This document shows, in pieces, positions 8,546 through 18,534 of a stretch of 18,630 bases of DNA. A program made the position numbers and the translations under genes. The notes under the pieces were generated by a model, which was not told where the DNA came from, did not search any database, and worked only from the letters and a program-made list of their open reading frames with translations. The stretch lies in the NCBI GenBank assembly GCA_014621425.1, contig JAANBB010000631.1, positions 1-18,630 of the forward strand, given 5' to 3'. Origin of the DNA: Cylindrodendrum hubeiense. Lineage: Eukaryota > Ascomycota > Sordariomycetes > Hypocreales > Nectriaceae. Each line of letters starts with the position of its first letter. Within the stretch, counting starts at the first letter, position 1.

Positions 8546-10600
8546 AGGCCCGACAACAAGACGTGTGGATGGGGGGGTGGCACTTGGGCGCACTGCCGAA
8601 CATGGGCGCAGGGAACTATCTTGGGAACAGGACCAGGCACAACGACTTACCGAGAACGGAGCCAGAGAGCGCCTCTACCGTAGATAGCGAGAATTCCCCG
8701 AGTCAAATCGGCAGGGAGTTGAGGATGCCGACAAACCGGAGAACGGGACCAAGCGTCTGGTATCTGAACTTCTAAAGGGAGTGGCGATGACCGGGGGGGG
8801 GAGGGCGTGAAGGCAACACGAGGCTCTGGTAACGAGTACAGCGTACAGCGTACAGCGTCTGCGTGCGTACTGCGTGCCCCGAGGACAAATGGCTCACATG
8901 CAAAAGGGAACAAGGTACCTGGCGAGGAGCAGGAACAGGGCCGGAAGCGTGTTCTGTTCGGCTGTTGGGGGCCCGCCACGGTGGACTTCCGAATGAGAGA
9001 CCTGCGAGTACAGTGGCCGACGCTGGATCCTCGGACGACGGGATGTCAAGAGACGGTGCCAGAGCCAGTGCCGTGACGGCGAACAGGGAACACGCCGGGA
9101 TATGGGGCTAGGCCTGGACCGGGGCCCAACTGGAGGCGCTCCACCTGGGGGCTCTGTGGGCTCTGGGGCTCTGGGGGCTCCGGAAAACGTTGGAGATCAA
9201 TCGAGGACGCGGGACTGGCTGGCTGCGCGGTGCAGGCTTCTGATGACGGAGGAGGGGAAGACTCGAGAGCGCATGTCTCATCTGGCGCAACCCCACGATG
9301 CGATATGCGATGGGGGGGAAATCAGGTGCGCCAGGCTGTCCGAGTTGGGGACTTGGGCCTGGAGTTCAGCCATGGCCATGGCGACAAGCTATTACATGCA
9401 TGTCTCCCGTGAGCCTAGCATGGGCATGAGTGAATCCAGGCAGTTGACCACTTGGCAGGGTAGCACGAGACAGTAGCTGAGTGCCGTGGTCGGTTCGTCC
9501 GGTGTCTCTGTTTCCCATGTGCCTTGCCAGGGAAGAGTGACATGCCTAGGATGGGGAGGTGCGCGTGCGTCCATGATTCTGGTGGCTGACGACGTGGCTG
9601 TAAGGCTGCTGCTCTGGTGGCCTTGGTCATGGTCATGTACGGAGTACGTACCTACTCGGGAGACAGCCACTGGGTGAAGCGCACGCCCAACATCACAGGC
9701 CCCCCACGTCACGAGCGTAGCTCGAGCTGAACTGGAGTTGATCTTGATGCTGACCCATCACAAAGGGCCTATTGGTATATGGCAAGTTATCTCGCCGTTG
9801 CTGCCCACCCAACTGAGCGAGTGGGTGGGTGTCCAGCACGCTCGGCCTTGGGCTGGCTCTCGCTCACGCTCACGGCTCAAAGCCCGGTCTCGCCGAGCCA
9901 GCATCATCGTATGGATCTAATCAAGCGTGGAGTCCCCTCCTGTTCGAAGAAAAAAAAAACCTTGCGCCCCCTTGTCGTTTGAGCATCGCGACGATACCGG
10001 CGTCCTCCGAGGGGGAGTGTTCGTCAGATGGGGCACGGGGAGTGTGGCGAAAGCACGGTTGAACCAAGCTCAAGCTCAGAGCATTCCCGAGGGCCAACGG
10101 AGCGTCGAGGCCTAGCGAGGAGCCTGCGGTTGCGAAGCCTTGGGATGGGTGCCACATTGAAATCCCGTCTCGGTTCGGCCCAAAGGACGCCAGTGACAGA
10201 CATTGCCCGTTCCTTTCGGACCCTTCCTCTCGGACCCTTCCCTTGAATGCCAGCACCGCGCCGCGGCACCCATTTCGTCATTGCCCGCCGGGAACGTGGT
10301 TGGCTCCCGTGGTGGAGTGTGCCCGACTCCGTCTCTGACTGGTGACTGGTGAAGGGCTGAGTGGCGGGATGAACCGTATTTCTCAAGCGAGTTCTGTGTA
10401 CAGATGTATTCATGGAAATGCTGCGTTCTGGAGGGGGTGCCGATTATCATAATTGGGGAACGAGACATGGAGATTTCGCGGGGTCCCGGGTAAACCGGTG
10501 TCATCCACCGCTTGCATCTCCAAGCAATTACCCATTGCTCCGATATGATAGCTGAACAGCAATGACAAAGTAAAGTCAAACCACATCACTGTCCTTCGTA
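8546..10600. other. GC-rich noncoding stretch with short tandem duplications
   Basis: No frame here looks coding: the longest (9102-9476, + strand) is Gly/Pro/Ser-rich by composition and overlaps comparable frames on both strands. Visible repeats are GTACAGC three times at 8836-8856, a GGGCTCTG-type run at about 9148-9181, and two 14-bp units TCCTNTCGGACCCT at 10211-10238. There is an A10 tract at about 9950-9959. It probably serves as distal upstream DNA or an untranslated leader of the carnitine acetyltransferase gene, or hosts noncoding transcripts; nothing in the sequence decides this. Confidence 0.5.
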
Positions 10601-10903
10601 ACTTGGAACTGCTGCTGCACAATCTGGCGCTAATCCTGAAGGTTCTGATGTCCAGTAGTGGCCGCACCTCCGGGTGTAACCTCCGAACCTCCGGCCGGGC
10701 ACCTCAGGGTTGTTTTCATTCCGTTACCCAGAATCAGTACGCAGTCGGCCCAAGACTTCCTTCATATTTCCAAAGCCGCCCTGGTACCACCGCAGCTCAC
10801 AAGGATTGAACATGCGCATTTTTGGCGGAGTTCTTTGCTAGTCACCAACTTCCCTATTCTTAGGGTTAATCAGCCAAACACATCATAGCAACTTTACAGA
10901 CAT

Positions 10904-10920
10904 CCGGGTTCCCGAGACTA
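10904..10920 (+). repeat. Direct repeat copy 1 (pairs with 11742-11760)
   Basis: CCGGGTTCCCGAGACTA here closely matches CCGGGTTTCCCGAGACTGA at 11742-11760, one inserted T apart over the shared core. Each copy contains a small inverted repeat CGGG-TT(T)-CCCG. The two copies lie in the same orientation about 840 bp apart in noncoding DNA. Confidence 0.7.
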
Positions 10921-11741
10921 AACGAATACCTAAATCATAACATTTGGCTTAATGCCTAATACCCAGTTGAGTATTAGTACTTATTTCTTTATTGTAGGTA
11001 ATGCCTCGTTCCACATCCTCTGATTCGTGCCATATCCGCAGACCCATCCAACCAGCACAACAGTAACATAGTAATACCATAATCCTGCCATACCTGGCAT
11101 CAGAAAGTCAGTAACCCAAGACAATCGGGTTGGTGTGCATCTTAGCTTTGCCCTAGCCCCTCTTCATAAGCCGCCCGGGTCCCTGTCCCCAACCTTGCCG
11201 CTCGTTCTTGAACACCTCCCGTCAAGTTGAGAAGCCCTTCTGACTTCGGAAAAACAACACCAAGATCCAACAGGTAGCCATGCCGTGCACTAGCTGCATC
11301 AAGAAAAGTTATAATGCTCTGAATATTCTCATACTTGCTTAGTCTCAATCGTGCATGATTGTCCAATACACCATACTTGATCATGGAGTGAGGCACTAAA
11401 CTGCTGATAGAATCAAGTATTTAGCAAACACATGGTGTGTGACCCTCGCTCAGGGTGAGTTATTGGATCTGCAGCGATTGGTTAACTGGATGCAGGATTA
11501 TAATGCTCTTGGATATTGACACATGTGGTGAGCATGCTATTATTCGATTATTCAAACACATTGAACAATATGCCTAACATCCTGTATCTAGAAGGGGATA
11601 TGATTCCATCTTCATTTCAATCATGGGCATCCGAATGTGATCCTACGATTCCTCGAAGCATCACCGGGGATGTCTTGTTGTAGAATGATCTGGCGTATCG
11701 GCCGGGACGACTGGAAGCAGACGGAAAATTTTCCTGGGCAC

Positions 11742-11760
11742 CCGGGTTTCCCGAGACTGA
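11742..11760 (+). repeat. Direct repeat copy 2 (pairs with 10904-10920)
   Basis: This is the second copy of the CCGGGTT(T)CCCGAGACT element. The flanks of the two copies do not align by eye, so the repeat is short and self-contained rather than the edge of a long duplication. Confidence 0.7.
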
Positions 11761-12658
11761 AATGATCATAATAGCTCGTATGAACCAAACAGTAGAGGGG
11801 CATGGAACTTGGTAATTATTTTCATTTGTTGAGTCTGATAACCCGTCCAAGTTTCTATCTCTATCTTTGCTGATTGATTTCGTTACCTTCATATCTTGTT
11901 AACAATCTCAAGTACCTAGGTTTTTAGTACGTATTGTGGTGATGTCAAAATGTACACAATTGGTCTGTACAAGATTGAGATGTGAATACCTTAGTTATGA
12001 TCTAGCATCACATCTGGCTGGGTTGTCGTGTATTAATCACATCGACTGGAAACCTCATTGCCCATGTATGACTCACAAAATAATCGCTAACGAGGAGACA
12101 AGGATAATCAAGACGTCTGATGAATCCTGCCTCAAAATGAAGCCGCTGCTGCGCCTGCTGACGGCAGGGATATCTGTCCAGACGCGTGTGCATCTTCAAC
12201 GCGGTTTCCACGCCAATAATTCAGAACAGCGATAACGGCAATTGAGAGCCCTGGAGAGCTGCCTAAATCTGGAATTGCCTAATCCTTGGACCGATTGACG
12301 ATTCCGCAGGCGGTTGAAGATCTCTTGGCGGCCTCAGGGCGCTTTCTCGCAGGCTCTCTTGCAGCATTCACAGTTTCAAATCAGAGCTAGTCTGCTTATG
12401 GACATTCATTCGAGGTCACCACGTTGGCGCTTTACCACTCTAGGCGAACTATTCGAGCTCCACCTCCGGGTTATCCACAGCCTTCGCTTGGTCGCATTGC
12501 ATGCATCTGAATTAACTGACCATCCGCCCCTGTTATTGACCGTGGTTCACGATTGGATATCGTGTCCTCATGCTTCTCTACAATGGGAAAATCATTCGAG
12601 CTTTGCGCTATTCACTTGTATCAGCTGCCTCCCTACAGAATTTGCAGCAGAATCCGCC

Positions 12659-12666
12659 TGACGTCA
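12659..12666. promoter_or_regulatory. Perfect CRE/ATF palindrome TGACGTCA
   Basis: The eight-base palindrome TGACGTCA is the consensus site of CREB/ATF-type bZIP factors, represented in filamentous fungi by Atf1/AtfA. It ends 17 bp before the TATA box and 146 bp before the MFS start codon, a position typical of an upstream activating site. Binding is inferred. Confidence 0.6.
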
Positions 12667-12683
12667 CCTTCATGTTGAATACT

Positions 12684-12690
12684 TATATAA
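12684..12690 (+). promoter_or_regulatory. TATA box of the MFS gene
   Basis: TATATAA lies 122 bp upstream of the MFS start codon and is followed by a C/T-rich tract (about 12690-12800), the usual layout of a fungal core promoter and leader. Confidence 0.6.
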
Positions 12691-12812
12691 CTTCTCACCT
12701 TTCATACCTAGACTCATAGATCAATCCTCCTTTACTCCCCTAGGACCATCCTCTCTTCGAGTTTATCATCTCATCCTTCAGTTACTTGTGATATCCCCAC
12801 CTCCTATCGAGA

Positions 12813-15009
12813 ATGTGCATCATCCTTTATAAGCAGATCGTCTGGTGGTGGAACAAGGACAAGGCCCCAAAAGCGACAGTAGGGGATTCAGCAGCACAAC
12901 CAACCGAAACTCCAAACCAAGTAACATGTGCTCATCGCGATGTTCCTTCAGAGCTGGTTTGTCCAGACTGTAAGGCAGAAAAGAGCGCAGCGAGGAAATA
13001 CCGATGGAGATTGATTCTTTGCTTGGCGTGGCCATTTGCCCTCCAATCTCTCGACTCGACAATGTGCGAATCCTCCCTCTGGTGGCGACTAATTGGCTGA
13101 TAGCTTACTCGAACAGAATTGCAACCGCCTTGCCATGGATTGCAGGTGACTTTGGAGAGGTTTCGCAGTTGAACTGGATCGTGTCCGCCTTCAACTTGAC
13201 CTCGGCCGCCTTTATTCCCTTCTGGTCCCAGATGGCGAATGTCTTTGGAAGGAACACGTCTCTAAATGCTGCCATCATATTGATGCTCATCGGCAGTGCT
13301 CTTTGCACTGGCGCTCCAACCAGCGCGTTCCCGGTTCTGCTTCTCGGCCGTGGCTTCCAGGGGATCTCAGCAGCAGGCATCAATGTTGGCATCCGTACTG
13401 TCCTTGCCGACAAAGTATCGCTTCAGGAAAATGCAAAGAACTGGGCGATCTTCTCGATGGTGGGCGGCGCATCGTACGCGCTTGGCCCCGTTATTGGCGG
13501 TAGGCACTATTTCGGATTGAGCTTTTGTGATCGAGTATTGACGTGTAATATTAGGTTATCTCACCAGTGCAGATTGGAGGTGGTGCTTTGCAATCAACCT
13601 CCCCGTCGCCGTAGTGGCCCTGGCCGTCATCTTCTTTTTTCTCCGAAAGGAACTACTCGGCCCTCAACCTATCCCGGAGCTCGATGAAACTGTCGAGACT
13701 GGGCGGAGAACAAAGTTCACCGCGAGAGTCAAGACCATCGACGTTGGTGGTCAGATTCTATTCATCCTAGGGTTTGGTCTCATCATTCTGGCGCTGACAT
13801 GGGGTGGTGCAACTTATCCATGGGGGTCCGCTGCCGTTATTGCCCCTCTTATCATCGGCTTCATCTTCGTGGGTGGTTTCATCTACTGGGAGTATCTCCT
13901 TGCTCCCGGAAACTATCTGGCCAAGAAGATGCCCTGGCAGAGGGCCATGATTCCGTGGGTTCTTCTCTCAAACAGAGACATTCTCCTGCTTTTCTACTGC
14001 GAGTGTGCTACTGGCATGGGGATGTACGCGGTGAGTTTCTCAAAAACGCCTCTAGCTAAAAGCTTTGCTGACTTTGTTAGGTACTATACTTCTGTAACAT
14101 CTACTTCATTGCTGTTAGGGTATGTACGGTTGCAAGAGCCTGTTGGTATTTGATCTAACATGTATTAGGGTTACGACTCTGATAAGGCTGGTGTTCAGCT
14201 TCTGTACTTTCTCCCTGGACTCGCAACTGGCGTCTATATCTGCTCCTTCATGTGCAACAAATGGCCCCGGATGACGTTCCCATCTGTTTTTATGGGAACC
14301 ATCGTCGAGGCGGTTGGTGTCGGTCTCTTGGGCTGGGCCATCTATGCTGAGCGTCTCGGGCCTATCTACGGAATGATGGCACTGGTCGGATGTGGCACCG
14401 GCCTGCGATTTATGGCCTCGCCACTGCATGGAATTGGTATCTTCAAGAATATCCGAGCTTCAGTTATTGCTCTGATGGCGGTCGCTATTCCATTCGGCGG
14501 CACCCTTGGGTTGACCATCATGTCAACAGTCTTCAACAACACATCCGGCCTTGACTCGAACGAAAGCGACTTCTCTCAGATTCAGTCACAGCCGGAGGAT
14601 ATTAGAGAGAAATCCATCCACAATGCAAAGGTAAATGCTGACCAGGGCTAGGTGTTGGGTACAATGATAACTGACACTGATTTAGATGGGTGTCGTCTGG
14701 GCATTTGTTTCTATCACGCCTTTTGTCGCAATGGTAAGCTCGCATCATACCCCCTGCTTGAAACACAGTGTACTCACCTTTTAGGCTGTTGTATGTGCGT
14801 CTTGCCTCGGCAATGTTAAGTTCGACCAGGGCCCAATGGGAGAGGACGGAAACCCGACCGATGTGGTGATCAAAGGTAGTTATCTGCTGAGCCTGGTGAG
14901 GGGAGAGAAGAAGCGTGACGAGGAAGACGAAGGAATAAGACTGGAAAGCTCTCATGGCCAGGGGTGGCCAGAGACCGCATCGCCAGAGAAGCCTGTCGGT
15001 CAAAAGTAA
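12813..15009 (+). CDS. MFS transporter, DHA2-type 14-TM multidrug/toxin exporter
   Basis: Seven exons reconstruct to 627 residues: 12813-13063, 13117-13499, 13555-14030, 14081-14119, 14169-14630, 14686-14733 and 14785-15009. All six introns (49-55 bp) are GT..AG and every junction restores family sequence, for example Leu-Asp-Ser-Thr-Ile-Ile-Ala-Thr-Ala-Leu-Pro-Trp at the first. About 14 hydrophobic helices fit the DHA2 drug:H+ antiporter group, which exports drugs or secondary metabolites at the plasma membrane or vacuole. Motif A is Met-Ala-Asn-Val-Phe-Gly-Arg (usual Asp is Asn), motif B Arg-Gly-Phe-Gln-Gly, motif C Gly-Pro-Val-Ile-Gly-Gly. The roughly 65-residue cytosolic N-terminus carries Cys39, His41, Cys50 and Cys53; the C-terminus is charged. 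The start has A at -3 behind a TATA box and a CRE site. The substrate is unknown and no biosynthetic genes are adjacent. Confidence 0.94.
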
Positions 15010-15582
15010 GAAATGGGGGTGAGGTATCACATTAATGGAGGAGATGATAGCATTCACTGGGCGATATATGGTCGTTCTCGTTATAGATATACACATTTAC
15101 GGTCTTTAATTTATCTCATCTTGTCATTTATAGGCTCCTCGGGGGCATTGAGAAGTGCCTAAGTCCCAGATATGTGTTATCGCCACTTGCTGCGGATAGA
15201 GTTCAATTCCGGGAGAGTGCCGAGATCGGCGATTCCAGGACCAATTGATGCTGAATTCGCGGTTCATCTACGAGAGCAATCCCCTTGCATTATCTGCTAC
15301 ATAGGCCCCCGTGTTGGATCTATCAAACGAGGCGGTAGGAGCCCAAATTGCAATGGAATTATACCGGGTTCACTGGTTGACGTGGTAGCAGCTTGACTCA
15401 CCAGCATGATAATCGCCTGACCACAGACCGGCACATCCCTCAGCCTCTGGACATGGATGCGTCTATTTTATCTCGCCGTGGGCCAGACGTGTCGTCTCTC
15501 AACAACTACCGCAGCTCACTCGATATACCTCCTTTCTTCTTTTCCGGGGCGCAATTGGTCGCCCTTTTTAATGATTTGTAGC
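15010..15582. other. Intergenic: MFS trailer and promoter of the 2EXR gene
   Basis: These 573 bp separate two co-oriented genes. The left part (to about 15140) is AT-rich, as expected for a 3' UTR. The right end has a GATATACC element at 15522 and a CT-rich tract at 15528-15544 before the proposed start codon. The frames at 15172-15396 and 15393-15581 show no domain. Confidence 0.5.
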
Positions 15583-16386
15583 ATGGGCGACGCCGAGGAA
15601 GAGCAGAGCCCGAACCCGCGGTTCTGGCTGGAGTTCCGCACATTTGATGACGGATTGTCGTCGCCCGCAGCCGGAACGACGGTGCCGCCGACGCTCACCG
15701 CATTTCCCCAGTTCGCGATGCTCCCCCCAGAGCTTCGCCTGAGAGTCTGGGCGTGCCTGATTCAGCCGCGCACCATCGTTGCATGCTGCCTCGAGTGCGA
15801 CGAGCGGCTTCCTGAGCGACGGCAGGAACTCGACTCGCGGACACACGGCGATGCAGTTCCCGTGCTGCTGCATATCAACCGCGAGTCGCGGTACCTGGGG
15901 CTGCAACACTACGAACTGTCGTTTAGCTGGCGCATCTCGAAGCTACTGTCGGACACTCCGGTGTCGCGGCCGGCGCGTGTGTGGTTCAACTTTGCGTTGG
16001 ATGCCATTTACCTGAGAGGGGAGCTGGAGGCATACGACTCGTACGGGTTCAACTCGCCCATGGTGTACTTTATGCGCCGCGAGGACACGCGGCGCGTGCG
16101 ACACGTCGCTTGCGCATTCGCGGAGCTGGGCTATCCGCAGCAGGAGAGTGACCAGATCTTCGGATGCTTGTGGCACGTCGTGGATGGGTTTGCATCAGTA
16201 GAGCGGCTTCTGCTGACGGTGGATGACGGCGACGAGGAGGACTTGCGGGGGAGCAAGCTGATGAGCAGAGATAACGTGATGCAGAAGATCTGGAACGGCT
16301 GGTTGGGCGGGTCGACGAGAATGGCAGACAAGCAGATGGTGTTGATAAGGGAGGAGGACCTGGCTGGCTTTGTGGCGAGTCATTGA
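15583..16386 (+). CDS. 2EXR-domain protein of unknown function
   Basis: A single exon of 267 codons ends with TGA at 16384-16386. Residues 41-56 read Phe-Pro-Gln-Phe-x-x-Leu-Pro-Pro-Glu-Leu-Arg-Leu-Arg-Val-Trp, the opening of the fungal 2EXR domain, which resembles an F-box start. The expected Leu-Leu-His-Ile-Asn-Arg-Glu-Ser-Arg element follows about 55 residues later. The family is greatly expanded in ascomycetes and has no established biochemical role; adaptor or regulatory functions are guesses. The frame is also open to an ATG at 15457 (42 more residues), but that codon has T at -3 whereas 15583 has A, so the shorter protein is preferred. Codons are strongly GC-ending. An acidic loop (Asp-Asp-Gly-Asp-Glu-Glu-Asp) lies near residue 210. 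Confidence 0.8.
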   Translation: MGDAEEEQSPNPRFWLEFRTFDDGLSSPAAGTTVPPTLTAFPQFAMLPPELRLRVWACLIQPRTIVACCLECDERLPERRQELDSRTHGDAVPVLLHINRESRYLGLQHYELSFSWRISKLLSDTPVSRPARVWFNFALDAIYLRGELEAYDSYGFNSPMVYFMRREDTRRVRHVACAFAELGYPQQESDQIFGCLWHVVDGFASVERLLLTVDDGDEEDLRGSKLMSRDNVMQKIWNGWLGGSTRMADKQMVLIREEDLAGFVASH

Positions 16387-17178
16387 GGCGTGAAGCTGAG
16401 GAGACAAGAGAAGGAAGACGAGTGAGGGAAAGGCGTTTATTCTTGTTCTTGGTGCCGGGGCATTTCGGGCTCTGGAAGCCTGGTGTTGGATTATGTAGAC
16501 AGGGCGGCGTGCATCTTGATCATTGACGACATGTGGGCATTGCCGGCATGCGCCGGAGCATTCATTACTACGATGACGAAGTAGCTTAGATCGATCTTCG
16601 GACATTGCCAGGTGCCATGATCCCGGCATCTGGACAGCATCTGGATGCGCGCTGCCGGCATCGTGCGATACTTACGTCGACTACATGTACGATTGCAGTC
16701 GGATATAGAGAGTAGGCGCATTAGATGTTACGTTGGGCAGCGAAACTGGAAATGAAGACCTCTCTCGGATAGCTCCAGACCGCGTATTGCTGAGGTGCGT
16801 GTGATTCCGTTTGCGCCGGGCGATGCTCTGGCTGTCTCAGCCATCGGCTAGCTGTCTTGGTTATCTCTCTGACATGTCGCTTCGGCTATGGCTGCGGTGC
16901 TGAGGCCTGGAGCCGTGGCCCGCGGACGAGGTGAGTGGTGAAGTGTGGTGAAGCGTGGTGAAGTTGGACTGGGCGGTTGTGGTTTTGCCAGCTCCATCTG
17001 CCAACTCCATCTGCCAGAGGGAACAAGGAGCGGGCCGATGACCTCGTGAGAACAGGGCGGATGCATTATCAATTCATCATTGTGGGCCCGCCTGCATGTC
17101 CCGATTCAGAGAAATGTAGTGTACATGTGCGTACTGGACAAGGCTGGGTGAATGAAGCTGTCCTTGACGACATGGACA

Positions 17179-17247
17179 GCCTGTCGCCTGTCTGTAGCCT
17201 GTCTGAAGCCTGTCTGTAGCCTGTAACCTGTAACCTGTAACCTGTAG
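17179..17247 (+). repeat. Nested tandem repeat of AGCCTGTCTGT and CCTGTAA units
   Basis: Eleven-base units AGCCTGTCTGW run into four seven-base units CCTGTAA, CCTGTAA, CCTGTAA, CCTGTAG at 17220-17247. The shared CCTGT core suggests successive replication-slippage expansions. Confidence 0.85.
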
Positions 17248-17339
17248 GTCGAACCGGATTTCATGGACGACGATGATACCTGACCATGTCCACCCCACTC
17301 TGAATCCCACTCGCTTCCACTGCCTCCCGCTGCCTCCCA

Positions 17340-17452
17340 CGTCTGCGTAGGGCCTCACTCGCCATCTCACTCGTGCTCTCACTCGTGCTCTCACCCTGAT
17401 GGTTGGCTTGCTGGCTTGCTGGCCGGCCGGCTGGTTGGCTGGTTGGCTGCCT
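17340..17452 (+). repeat. Low-complexity runs: CTCACTCGTG and GGCTGGTT families
   Basis: CTCACTCG-type units occur several times at about 17355-17393. A run built from GGCTTGCT, GGCCGGCC and GGCTGGTT units follows at about 17403-17449. These runs give the overlapping frames there their odd Trp/Ala/Leu composition. Confidence 0.7.
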
Positions 17453-18486
17453 GCAGGACCGGCAAAGAGGCAGCGCAGGGCGTTCGGTTTGGCTGCGCAG
17501 TGGGTGGCAGACAAGCCACAGAGGGGTCTGCAGCAACTCAGCGGCGACTCAGCCGCACCTCCCAACAGTGACGGAGAGATTTCGTCAAGCCGCGACTCTG
17601 CTTGTCGCAGTCGTGCAGCAGCCGCAGTGAATTGGCGCCAGCCCCCGACGTGTAACCACGGGCGAGATACCCCGGAGCTCCCAACAACACGCAGACAACA
17701 TGCAGACGGGCCCCCTCCCCCAATGGCATGCCCCCAATATCCCAAGAGACAGACAGCAAGACACAGATTCATCCAGATGGGTCGGTTGCCCCGCCACTCC
17801 ATTGGGCAGCGAAGGTCGCCGAAAAGTTCCAGGTTGCCACGCCACCGACCCCAGTGGCAACCCCCCTCCCCAAGTGGAACCCACCCACAGAGCGCTGTGG
17901 AAGCCCCGCGAAAGGCCCATCAGAAAAATCCAGGCAACATGCATTTTTGACAGCTAACTGGCTTGGTCATGGTATCTGGCCGGGCAGGCTTCCTTGTCTG
18001 GCGAGGCCGACAGAGGCAAGCTAGGCGTGTAGCAGCAGGCAGGCATAGCAGGCATAGCAAGGAGAATGGGCGAGGGAAAGGAGGGACCAGGGGGAGTAAA
18101 ACAAGGGCAGTGCAGCGCAGCGCAGCGCATCCATCCCAGGAGTGCATACGCGCAAAGTACAGCTACGTACCTGAGGTTGTAAATTATTGCAGCACCTGCA
18201 GCCTTCGAACAGGACGGGAGGCTTGAAAGAGCAATGCAGACAGAGGTGCGGCTCCCTGCGTGCACATGATTGATGGCGTAGCTGATGAATTGATGCTTGG
18301 TTGATGGTTGAGTGATGATTGTTGATTGTAGTCCCTTCTATCTCGTCACTCGGTCCGTCGCCACCCTGAGAATCATGACGCCCCAAATCCGGATGTGTTG
18401 AGCGAGGGGGCGGCGACCAGAGCGAGAGAGTCAGTCAGGGAGGGAGCAGATCCCCGAAAGCATAGAGCGCCGAGCGTGGAGCGCAG

Positions 18487-18534
18487 AGCATGGAGACAGA
18501 GAGGCACGGAGACAGAGTGGCACGGAGACAGAGA
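18487..18534 (+). repeat. Three 16-bp tandem units, GGCAYGGAGACAGAGW family
   Basis: Units start at 18487, 18503 and 18519 and share the core GGAGACAGAG with small differences between copies. They lie in purine-rich noncoding DNA near the right edge. Confidence 0.85.

Larger units (their letters stand above)
10601..12658. other. AT-richer noncoding stretch upstream of the MFS gene
   Basis: Base composition drops visibly in GC between about 10850 and 12250. Short frames at 11142-11396 (-), 11617-11892 (-) and 12314-12661 (+) have no recognisable domain, no splice-extendable structure I could find, and stops close on either side. A 17-19 bp direct repeat pair lies at 10904 and 11742. The stretch could be neutral spacer or the remains of an old insertion; no transposase, reverse-transcriptase or terminal-repeat signature was recognised. 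Confidence 0.45.

Noticed and set aside
9102..9476. 124-codon plus-strand frame in the GC-rich intergenic region
   Set aside because: Gly/Pro repeat-driven start, no domain, and similar-length frames on the opposite strand.
10860..10869. TTAGGGTTAA, telomere-like sequence
   Set aside because: Only one and a half telomeric units in an internal region; chance is sufficient.
11142..11396. 84-codon minus-strand frame
   Set aside because: Its first Met is a GTG, there is an in-frame stop shortly upstream, and no family was recognised. The idea of a degenerate gene could not be supported.
10850..12250. RIP-mutated transposon
   Set aside because: The stretch is AT-richer but still contains many CA/TG dinucleotides, and no transposon protein remnants or terminal repeats were found.
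15195..15240. Possible tRNA T-arm (GTTCAATTCC)
   Set aside because: No matching acceptor, D or anticodon stems could be folded around it.
15457..15582. Longer start for the 2EXR protein
   Set aside because: The ATG at 15457 has T at -3 and the added residues overlap the pyrimidine-rich leader. The ATG at 15583 has a better context, though the longer form is not excluded.
12813..16386. Secondary-metabolite cluster around the MFS exporter
   Set aside because: No polyketide synthase, NRPS, terpene cyclase, P450 or pathway regulator is visible nearby. The exporter stands alone within this window.
17077..17802. 241-codon minus-strand frame
   Set aside because: Its composition comes from tandem repeats, it overlaps a 183-codon plus-strand frame, and it shows no domain or promoter signature.
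17399..17950. 183-codon plus-strand frame
   Set aside because: It starts inside a GGCTGGTT-type repeat and is Arg/Pro/Ser-rich without any motif. It looks like open frame by GC bias.
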